Of a DNA stretch of 64,000 nt, positions 15,601 to 27,740 are shown in pieces (positions within the stretch are counted from its first letter, which is position 1; each line of letters begins with the position of its first letter). This stretch comes from Sipunculus nudus (taxonomy: Eukaryota > Annelida > Sipuncula > Golfingiida > Sipunculidae): NCBI GenBank assembly GCA_026874595.1, contig CM049316.1, forward strand, positions 24,823,839 to 24,887,838, written 5' to 3'. The notes below the pieces were generated by a model that was given only the letters and a program-made list of their open reading frames with translations, did no database searches and was not told the DNA's origin. Both the position numbers and the translations under genes were made by a program.

Positions 15601-18600
15601 GCTACATTTGTGTAAAATTTTTTCCTGATCGGTCAAACGGTTCCCGAGATATGTGGGTTTGTGTGTGGAAACAGACGCACAAACGGACGCTTGGCAGAGA
15701 GGAAAGGTCAGAGGTCAAGGTCACTTGGTTAGGCACTAGGTCACATGTGACCCGATAATTTGTGTAAGTTTCGGTAAAATCCGTCAAGTAGTCTCAGAGG
15801 AGTTCTCCGGAAATGAACGCGGCGGCGGCGGAACCCGGTCAAAAACATAGTATCCGCAAATCTTCGTTTGGCGGATACAATAATAGTTATAGGGCAAATA
15901 CTATCCTCAATACAGTTTTGAGGCAAAAGCAATGAAGGATCCTTAAGAACACCTTAACATTTTGAGCACTTTTAATCTTATTAATATATAAATACTGCTG
16001 CCTGTTCCAGTTACTTAATTTGTATACTTATCAATACAGAATAAGTCAACTAGATACATACAGATAGCATTTGTATACCTGGGTTCTTTCTACTAGAAAC
16101 AGATGCAAAATTTTTCAGAATAATGCAAATTCCACTTCTTAAGACCAGAATGCTGTCATACATGATTTAGAGATTAGAGAAATGTATGAACAAACAAGGA
16201 AGGTTTTCATCTAAGTAACCATGACTTTGCAAGATGATGGTGTCCCAAAACCAATTGATGCTTTACACATGGGCAGTTGCACTACAGAATTCTTTGTATT
16301 GTTTGTTGTCTCTGGTTTTAATTTTGCAACATTTCATTTACTGCACATTAATCCAGTCAATCAGCAGGTTTCACGATGAAAAATCTCTGATGAGTTTTAC
16401 TTTATGCCATGGAAATAATGTCTAGGTATATCTGAAAAGACCAGATTGTTAATTTTAGTGAAGTTGGTATGGGGGAGGTAGTGCTCTCCGAGTGAGTTTG
16501 CTCTTGTATGCACAGATGAAACACTTTTACTGACTTGATTTTGTCCTCAAGGTCTTGGTTTTCATCCATTTCCTCATCACCGCCCTCATAGTCGTTGGGG
16601 AATTTCTTGAACACTTTCTTCATGTTTATGGTCTTCACGTTTGGATCACGACGAGAAACAACCTGGACATTCTTCTTGGCTTTCTGCAGCAGTTTCAGAC
16701 CCTAGAACAGTCACATCCAAATAAACAAGTGTTTCAGCAATGTATATTTTATAAACTTACAAAAATACACCAAAAAAATTATGTAACAAATTAAATGTTG
16801 TCAAGGAAATCCTATTTTGACAATGAAACCTCTGAATTGTTACATTTTTTCTCTTTTTATATTATATTATCTGAATTGTTTTGTCTCTTGTAACTATTCA
16901 TTTCTTAATTCCTTTCTGATGTTCTTTTTTCCGGAAATTCTATAAAGGTTTGCTTGCTACATCCATTCACTGAAGAACATTTTGGTAATTATAGATGAAA
17001 GTCCAGCTTTACCTTAGCCTGATATCAGTTCTTGGTTCATTCAGATAAACAGTGCCTATACAACAAACTGATGCTAGATTTTTTATGCACAAGCATCAAA
17101 TCAGTTGGTGATTTAAGGCACTTTTAAACAGGCACCTCTGTACCGTAATATGGCATAAAGACCCAGATCCAGCTAATGTTTGGTGTTGCAAGGTTCCCTT
17201 GTATATATAATATTTAAATAAATGATCAAGGGAAGTAACCTACCTCTATCTGCCTCATGAGGAGGGGGAGAGTTTTCTTGAATCGTTCTTCTAAGTTGAC
17301 AGCATCCAGTACCTGCAGCCTCTCAGCGTACGATGCTTTCACCATGGAAGCACACAGGTCAGGCAGGTGTTGACTCGGAAGGTTATCCAGCATCCTCTGT
17401 AAATATGCAGATACTAATACAAACAAAGTAGTACACAGCAACAGGATACAGAATATTGATATTTTTAAACCATTTTTATTGACAAAATTATTCAGGACTT
17501 GTTGTCATAAAATTTTAGTATTGTGTTGTTATGCACAGCACAAAAATACCACAGAATGCATGCAGGCAGACCTGATTATGTAATTTAGATAACAATTTCC
17601 AGCTGAAAAGTGTCCATTTGTATTACCAATCCCCATGACAGTCATTTGCAAGAGGAAACCTATCAAAGAATAAACTCAAAAACTGTGGAATACTGGTTCT
17701 GAATGACATTCTAAGCTCACTCAATCAAATAAATGGTTCCCAAATAAATAATATTTTAAAATATTTGCACACAGAAATTGTGCCATTCCATATTTCTTAA
17801 AGGACTCTGGTTCAGCATGTTATTGCAACATTTATTCTAAATTTAATGAATAAAAAAGTTCTACAAAAATGTTTTTTTAATAGGTTTAAGACATCATTTC
17901 AGTAATGGAGGACTTGAGGCCAAATTTTTCTCAAGCCCACATTTAGGGACTCTGACTTGCACTTGGAGGTAAGACTCGAGAAATCAGGTCATGACCATCT
18001 TGAGTCAAAGAGATGGAAAACTGTCACATACCATCATGTAACCATGTGAACTACTAACAGAATATTACTGATAAAAGACATAAATACCAAGCTTTAGGAA
18101 TGCATCGGGAGCTAAATGAAATTAAACCTTAAAGTAAAAGGCATGTGTAAACTTACACAAAAATAATTATGGTAACCCAAAAGTTCTATTTTCAATTTCC
18201 ATTTTATATAGAGATTTTTTTTGGACTTGGTGACACATCACTATGACTCAAAGGTCTTGGACTCCTGGAGCCTGGACTTGGACTTGCACTCTTGAATGGT
18301 GTGGATTCGACTACATTTTTAATTGACATCCTTTTAAAAGGGGGATCAAACCTATCTGTCTGTCAAAGCATATTCAAATTACATATCTTCTTCACCAGAA
18401 ATATTTGAATTTGACTTATTATATATGGCAAGGAGATGCATATGACACATGATTAATACTAACCTTGAGTTTCGCAACCACAGGAATTGATATATCCAGC
18501 ATGTCCACCAGCTTGGCTGCTTGGTCTCGGAAGTTCTCAGCCAGACCTCCGATCTCCTTATTATGCCTAGCATCATCATCTAAATCCAATAACATTCAAC

Positions 18601-21600
18601 ATTTTTCTTAAATCATTTTTTTCAATATACCAAAACTAGAGTTTTGAATATATGAAATAATAAATATATAGAGTCTAATTATTTTGCAGTTTCAAGTTTC
18701 AGTTTTAAGGATATAATGCAGTTGCAATTATTAATTTTTTTTTCATGATAAAAATGTAGTTGTATTGCCAGAAGGTTCTTTATAGAGTCAGTGCTTTGAT
18801 GCTTATTATTTGCTCTGAATAATCCAGTCATAGTATTGTTTCTGCTCTGAATAAGAATAACCCTCAGCTTCATTCCTGAGCTGTGAAGGAGCATTTCTTG
18901 AGCTGAGAAGGAGCATTTCTTGAGCTGTGAAGGAGCCTCTCTCCAAAAAACTACTACTCCTTCTATTTAGAAATATCACTTGTGAGAATATGTTATGTTG
19001 TTAAAATGCATTACACATTCTGATAACATTACAGTTCTAAATGAATGTGAAACAATCTGCTCATTTTGTAAAATTTTACCTTCTGCTCCAGGTAACTTGT
19101 CCAGCTGTGTTACCGTGGCAACCAGGTATGGGGACTCCTGCAGGAGCTGTACGATCTTGAAGCGACACAGCCCTGTGGCTAGTAATGTGTAGGAGGGCTG
19201 GGGCCAGTTAGTCCCTGTCACCTGAACTACTACAGCAGCTGTGCCAATCTGGTGCAACCCGGTCATTTCATCACTCTGTCATAGAAATTAAGTGTCAGCA
19301 AAACAGTATATGAGCAGGCAGAAATGTTTAAACATTGAGTTACTCATTTGAAGGACACAATCTGGCAACAAGAATAGAAAACGAAGCCACTTTGGCCTTC
19401 CTGACTTTTCTTCTTTGTATACAGGTTAAACTCTCCTTACCTTTCTAATATAGCCATTAGTCATGTCTCTATAACAGTCACCTTTTTTTCAGTATGCTCT
19501 CTTTCAAAACATCTTCTCTATTAAAACCACCTTTCCCTCTCTTTTAAATTAATTTCTCTTTTATAACATTCTCTCTGTTACAACCATATCCATTACAGGC
19601 ATTTCTTTATTTTAGCAAATCTCTCCATTACAACCATATATTTATCAGAGCCACATGTGGTCACATGTGTGTTATAACTTCCTTTCTATAACAACCACCT
19701 ACAATTATGGCCATGTATCTATTACCACCATCCTTCTATTAATGACACTTAAGATGGTCATGGGGGTTCTATGTATTTTGTTTTATACTTCTTCATTAAC
19801 AAAGAAATATAAGTAATAATACTAAAACTGATGCTATAAGATCATGATGTCATTACCTCATCCCCTGGTTCCTTAGGAATGACACCGATGATAGTACTAC
19901 TCAGCGTGTTCCTCCCAAGTAACCGGCTCTTAACCATATTCATACTGAAATGTGCAAAGAGAATATCCTTCTCCTTCAATGAAGGTTAGCAATATGTGAA
20001 ATCATATAAAAATAATAAATGTTAAATAGTAAAACATCATCTAAATTCCTGCACCTTCACATTTTCCTGAATACCTAAAACTAAGGACAAAACCAGACCT
20101 ACAAAATTAACTGCCAGCATAGCACTTTTATGAGAATATTTGGCTGCATCTGTGCATTCCAAAGTTACAGGCTGGCTGAAATTAGCTTTTGGCACATAAT
20201 CAATTTTTTCCCATATCAAGCACATATAGAAAAACTCAATTTGACACTATGTTTATATGGTTGTCATAAGTATTTTATTATATATAGTGCGGTAAAGTAT
20301 GGTCATACAAAATTCACTGTTCTGATTACTAAATGTTGCCTCAAAAATTAAGGTCTCCTTCTCTAGTACTTTCCTATCAGAAAGCTGAGCAATATTATTA
20401 CTAATCTTTATTACTTTTATTACTATTAATATTATTACTAAAACCATACGGGTTCATAAAACTAGTCCAGAACTGTAGAGTAGTATATATTGCTTGTAGC
20501 TCATTGTAATATTCATCAATCCCCAGAACTCTACATGAACAGCCAACTGGTACATTTAAAAGATCAGCAGCAATGTAAGCATCATTGTCATACATACTTC
20601 TTTTGATCATTGGAAAATTTGGTAAAGGACAAGCAGGGCTCGACATTAACGGTAACTGCATGCCGGGGGAAGTGAAAATTTCAGGAAATAGTGGAAGGGA
20701 AACTAGAAGTCTCCTCCTGCTTGTGTCTTTGTGTTAGAACTTGAATACAATCAGTAATATTTGTAAGGCAAGTAAAAATATATGAAGGGCAAGTAAAAGC
20801 TAGATATTACTTACCTGACTGGGCAAGTACTTTAAAAAGTTAATGAGGAGCCCTGGGAGGGTAAACATGCTACACTCCATAATTCAGACATTGTCATGGG
20901 ACCTTACATTGAATTACAACATCATGGAAACTTGCTGCACATAATAGAAAGCCGACTCCCCCAAATGACAACTAGATATTTCTTGGCACCGCAGGTGCCA
21001 TAGTATCCCCAGACAATTAACCCCCCCAGCCCCTGATAAGAATTGCATTAAGCCTGTAAGTTTGGTGATTGTACGAACAATTTTTTTTTTTGAGTTTTTG
21101 CTGTAATTTCATTTTAACATTATTGCTGCTGTGACCTTGAAAAAATGTATCAAGGTCATCCATGTACAAATTTGACCTAATTGATAAGATGCATCAAACT
21201 TGGGGGTTTGGTGACTGTACCTAAATTCTTACTAAGTTATTCCCTTTAAACATCATTTAAGCAAGAAAACAACATAAGGTGGCACCACCTGTCTTCTGCA
21301 GAAAACAATGCTATCAAAGAACTTATGCCAATTTGATTTTTGGACCAGTCCATGCATCCCTCAGTGAGATATTAAAGTTAACATCATTTCAACCTTATCG
21401 CCTCTGTGACCTTGAAAAATGCATCAAGGTCATCCATATTCAAACTTGGCCTAGCCCTTGATAAGATGCATCTAAACTGTACGTTTGGTGACTGTACCAC
21501 AAATTCTTTTTGAGTTATTGCCCTAATATCATTTAAGCATAAATGCTGCTGTGACCTTGAAAAATGCATCAAGGTCATCCATGTTCGAACTTGACCTAGC

Positions 21601-24600
21601 CGTTGATAAGATGCATCAAACCTGTGGGTTTGTGGACTGTACCTAAAATTCTTACAAAGTTATTGCGTTAACATCATTTTAACAAGAAAAAGACAAAAGG
21701 TGGCACCACCTGTCTTCTGCAAAAGACAAAGCTATCCAAGATCTTCGGTCAATTTGATTTTTGGATCATTCCATGTATCCCTTACTGAGATATTAAAGAT
21801 TTTGTGTGAATTTCACCAAATATGGGAATATTCAAGGTCAAGGCCACTCTCATAGGAAAGGTCATGACCCCAATTTAAATAAACATCATCCCATAACCCA
21901 TATCTATTTATATGCATAATATAAAAGAAATCTGTCCATTAGTTTTTGACTTATAATGCTCACAGTACTGTCAAGTGGCAATTTTGGGGGTACTAAAAGG
22001 CACAAAAACAAGTAAAAAAAAAATAGGTGGACCTATTCAAGGTCAAGGACACTCTCCTAGTAAAGGTCATGACCTCATTGTAAATAGGGGTTGTCCTCTC
22101 ACCCATATCTATACATATACCAAGTTTGGTAAAGATCCGTGAAATATTTTTGAGTTATCGCACCAACAAGATTTATATGCAGCAGCGGGACTGGCATGAA
22201 AATATAGTATCCCCCGACTTTGTCTGGGGATACAATAACAGACAAACGTGTTCGAACTTGACCTAGCCGTTGATAAGATGCATCAAACCTGTGGGTTTGT
22301 GGACTGTACCTAAAATTCTTACAAAGTTATTGCGTTAACATCATTTTAACAAGAAAAAGACAAAAGGTGGCACCACCTGTCTTCTGCAAAAGACAAAGCT
22401 ATCCAAGATCTTCGGTCAATTTGATTTTTGGATCATTCCATGTATCCCTTACTGAGATATTAAAGATTTTGTGTGAAATTCACCAAATATGGGAATATTC
22501 AAGGTCAAGGCCACTCTCATAGGAAAGGTCATGACCCCAATTTAAATAAACATCATCCCATAACCCATATCTATGTATATGCATAATATAAAAGAAATCT
22601 GTCCATTAGTTTTTGACTTATAATGCTCACAGTACTGTCAAGTGGCAATTTTGGGGGTACTAAAAGGCACAAAAACAAGTAAAAAAATAGGTGGCGCCAC
22701 CAGTTTCTGGAAAATGACAACCCTATCCATGATCTTCGATCAACTTGATTTTGGGATCAATCCATGCAAGATTTATTGAGATTTTTAAGAATTTGTGTGA
22801 TTTCTCCCAAAATTGGACCTATTCAAGGTCAAGGACACTCTCCTAGTAAAGGTCATGACCTCATTGTAAATAGGGGTTGTCCTCTCACCCATATCTATAC
22901 TTATACCAAGTTTGGTAAAGATTCGTGAAATATTTTTTGAGTTATTGCACCAACAAGATTTATATGCAGCAGTGGGACTGGCATGAAAACATAGTATCCC
23001 CCGACTTTGTCTGGGGAAACAATAACAGACAAACATGCCAGATCACTGCTCTGTAGACTGATTTTGTTCACACGTGGTTTAATAAGGATGTTTATCATGT
23101 CCGCTTGGTCAAAATGGGTGTCGCATATATTGTTGTTTCCTAACAAAGGCCCATTAATCATATTTTCCTGAGAAATTCCCTCATTTGATTTGGCTCACAC
23201 CTGTAGTTCTTATTTTACAGGAGGAGGGTAATACTTTAAATTAAGCTGTTTAAATACAAAGTAGTGCCCCATTAACACGATAGATGGCACTTCACTCAGA
23301 GCTATAAATTAACCAAAAAACACCCACATTGGTATCTCATCTTCTCGGGTTAATTAGTAGCATGTAGGGCTCCTGATCTAGAGATTGTAGGTTCAATTCC
23401 TGACTCTGGTGACTTATAATATTCCCCAGTAATTCATGTTAGAACAGGTGAAATGAAGGTAGGGACATCTGCAGGGACACTGAGGAGGTAAAAATGAGGA
23501 CATGAGAAGAGACTATTTATTTATTCAGTGGAACCCCACAATTACGACCACCTTGGGGACTGGCAAAAGTGGTTGTAATTTGGGGGTGGTCATATTTGTG
23601 AAACTGTGAGTTACGTGAATCGTATATTAGGGACAAAGAGAAGTGGTCGTAATTATGGGAGATGGTTGCAATTTTGGGGTGGTCGCAAGGCAGGGTTCCA
23701 CTACATGTTCATGTTCCAGAATGTGGATCCAATTCTGAACACGCTTCAAAACATGCATTTGTTGACATCACATACAGTCAAATGAGGAAACTTGTCGTGA
23801 CCCACTGGCCAATAGGAAAACAAGAGAATGGCAAGTAGAAGGATGAAGAACCCATTTTATGTAATAAAATAAGAGTGTAAACAGTTTTAGAAAGTGTGGC
23901 AAATATCATTTTCTATCCAAACTTGTTGACAAGTAGCCATAGAAGAGAAAAGCTGTATCCTTTGCACCTTCTTGTCGAGCTTTCAAATTTCATCAAAAAT
24001 TAAGATCCCCTAAGTATATTCTGTGCACCAACTATTTTTCACCTTGGAAAACAAAAGCTTGTTCCAAGACAGAAGAAGTCGCTTAAGTCTTGGTCAAATC
24101 TAATTCTGACATAAAATGTACTGCTGGTGGGGTTACCATTTGAGCATGCATAAGAACGGGTCTATCCTACAAGCCTGATCTGATGGCTGGTAGAGCTGGA
24201 TGTATATTTCTTGCTGGATGCTGATGGACAGGACTTGACACAGAAGTGGGTGGGGTGTTTACATGGCTGTTCACTGCCAGTTCTGGACTAATATAAACCT
24301 CACATTTTCCTCTGAATTATTGGCCTTACATGTACATGCCAATAAAAATATGGCAGAACTATAGAAACCGGGCTTCAGCCTACTGCCGGTAAAATGGGTG
24401 TCCTGGAAAAGGCCGATACATATCATTTTCCTCAGAATTCCCGTATTTAATTTGGGCTCGACTTTTTACAGGAACTGACCGGAATTTACCGGAACTGACC
24501 GAAACTGACTTGGAATTACTGGAACTGACCAAAACTGACAGGATTATATCATAATTTCACTAAAATTAAGAACATTTTCAACATACATAGATCATGATAA

Positions 24601-25045
24601 TATAACATGTAAGGCATAATATTTGGAATTGACCGGAACTGACCGAAATTGACTTGGAATTACCAGAACTGACCAAAACTGACAGGATTTTATCATACTT
24701 TCACTAAAATTAAGAACATTTTCATGATAATATAACATGTAAGGCATAATAATTATTAAATTTATATGAATACCAAAATCTTACATGTTTTTGTAAAAAA
24801 TGGTAGTGGAACTTGATTAATAACCTCACCACTAAATGTTCCCATTCTTCTCTCTTGGAAACCATTAACCTCTACCCTTTCTTTGCTCAGTTATTTATGT
24901 ACATAAATATAATAAACAACAGAAGAATTGAATTTCACCTTTATTTCAATTTTTGAATGAAATAAAATTGAATGAAAACTAATTAAGTGTAAACTATGAA
25001 AATAGACAAATGTAGACATATGTATATATTGTATATATATTATAG

Positions 25046-25094
<49 letters not shown>

Positions 25095-25692
25095 GTGTGT
25101 ATTATTATTTAGAATACTTGTACAACTTTCTTGGAGAATATCTATCTATATACAACCTACACAACAGAACTATAAGCACATCAGACGATTTGCCTAGGGA
25201 AAACAAATATACATATGTTATTGGCATGATATCAAGAGAGAATATATATCTTTAATCATAAGAAAAAAAAAGAAAAATTGAAAGCTAGAACTAAGCACAA
25301 CAGAACTGTAAACAGGAATAAGCATAACACAGGAATAAATTGGTAGCATTTTTGCAGAACTGATCAAATATAACAGAACTGTAGGCAGAAATATAAGCAC
25401 AACCCAGGATTAACTCAATTGATTGAACAATAAATGTGAATTGTCCCACAAAATATACAAATACATTCCAGCAATATGTAATATATACAACAAACCCATT
25501 AACTCAAGCTTAATCCAGCTAATTAAACAGAATAAATTCACACATGATCATATCACTTTGTACCTGAGGAGTGGGCCAGCTGGTTAGCTGAATTCATGAA
25601 CAGTGATATACATATAGTATAATATATAAAAATCTCCCCTGTGCTGTAGAGCAATTTCACAGTTAGATATTGAACCTTGATGTATTATACTG

Positions 25693-25742
<50 letters not shown>

Positions 25743-27696
25743 AGTATAGGCCAGACCAGTCTATGGGAATAGTCTTTGTCTTTTCGTTGTTCGTGTTCTT
25801 TCACTGGCTTTTCGTTTACGCTGTCCTGGTTTTTTGCCTCCTGTTGGTGTTGGCACTTGTGTGCTACCATCTGTTGAGTTTACGAACTTCTTGGATTTGA
25901 TTTTTTCTTTGAGAAATTTATTGAAGAAACTTTTTCGTTCTTCAGCTGATTTAGTAGACCACACTCCAGGGGCCATAGAGCGGTGTCTGTATGGATCTGT
26001 AAGACGGTAGTTCCCTTTTCCAATGAGAGACCTTTCCAAGTCTGTGTACTGTCTCTGAACAACGGAGTATATTTTCATAACGAGGTCATGAAGGTTTTGC
26101 TGTTTTCTTTCAGTTGAACTTTTTAGTACATAATTCATCGTTTCGCAGTTGTTGTTGGTCCAATTGTGTTCTACTGCACCTCGCTGTACTGGTTTGACAA
26201 CATAATTTTCTAGCAATGGTAATAATCTATCTTCCAGGTATTTCAAAAATGTTGGTGCCTTTTCTTGTACAAACTCCATCAGTGTTTGTCTCCTCTCTTC
26301 AAAGACCAAGTCATCTTCTGATGATGATAAACCGTTTTCTCCGAAAAGTTTTGACAAAATGGTTCTCCTTTCTTTGATTTGAATGCCAATTTTATTTATG
26401 AGATATCTCTCTACATTCTGGCGGAGGTGGCGAGTGCATAACACCTGTGTTGCATCTGGGAATACAGCACTTATTGATTTCCTCATGCCAATTCATCATC
26501 TGTGCCTAACACCATCTTGTTTGTAATTTGGTTGGTTTCTTTGACTGCATCACAAATCTGACCGAAAAAGAACTTGTAGGACTTAATTGTAGAATCACCA
26601 TGCAACATAACTGGGCCAAGAAAAATTGGGTTACTTCCTGTTTCACTATTGATCACTGCCCTGTTTTTAAATGCACTTGCTGTCACAAAAACATCCCCCA
26701 TATTAAAAGTCTTGTCAAAACCAAGGACACTGTGTCCTTCACCACAAAATCTTGCAATATCCAAGATCTGCTCGTTTGTATAACAAACAACTGTGGGAAC
26801 AGTTCCTTTGTTATGAAGCACGCTGTGCACAAATGGGTGAGTGTGCACCAGATTCTCCACCCGTAAAACATTGTCTGCAAAATTATTGCGATATGTCTTC
26901 TGCTGATTATTTTGTTCTTTCCTCTTTTCTCTGTACTGCCTATTTCTGATTTGTTTGGTGTCCATTGGTTTCATGGTTTCTTCTCTGTTGTTATCCCCAA
27001 CTAAATCTGAGTAAAGATTCTGCGGCTTCATAAACCTTTTTTCTGATATTTCACTCATGAGTTCAGATTTGCAGCGGACATACGGTCGTGTACTTTTCTT
27101 TGCTTTCCCGTGGTATGTGACTCCTGGATGAACCCCAATATATTCATAAACAGCTTTGTCTCCTAATTTCTTTTCAAGGCTTGTTGGGTACTCGCTGAAC
27201 CATTTCACTTTCCTTTTGTACGCATGGCAAGTTTTCAAGGAGGCGTATGACCGATGAACTTTAAAAATGTTTCCTTTTGTTGGTTGTGGCTCCAGCGGTA
27301 CATATGTCTGCTTTCGGTTAACTTGTTTTTGAATGGTGTATAATCCTTTTTTCAAATATACCTTGGTGAGGCAACCGTCAACACCTTGAACATATATGCC
27401 TGATGGGGAGGTCGATTTTGCACTGTCCCAGATGCCACAATTATCAAAGAACTCACTGCGTTTGCCAGTTCTTTTTCTTTCACTATTTGCAGAATTATCC
27501 ACTAAAAAGTATATGTTTTCCTTAGGACCTTCAGGAATTTTCTGTATTGTGGTTGTTGTGGTTTCACCTAATTACAGCTAATCACACCCTGAGCTTGACC
27601 AATCAATATGAGCAGATCAAGGAGTGCTTTTATTAGATTGTCAACTTTAGTTCTGCCTTTCTATATATATTCTGCTATTCACTAAATTTATCACAG

Positions 27697-27740
<44 letters not shown>

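Noticed and set aside
23391-23401. Functional tRNA gene at the B-box-like sequence
   Set aside because: No complete cloverleaf; box A is weak and the element recurs elsewhere with a shared non-tRNA body, as SINEs do.
26483-26486. Programmed -1 frameshift in the transposase
   Set aside because: No slippery heptamer and no obvious downstream structure; a one-base deletion explains the data more simply. The idea is kept only as a test in the findings.
26528-26949. Plus-strand frames opposite the transposase
   Set aside because: Shadows of the minus-strand transposase coding sequence with no motif of their own.
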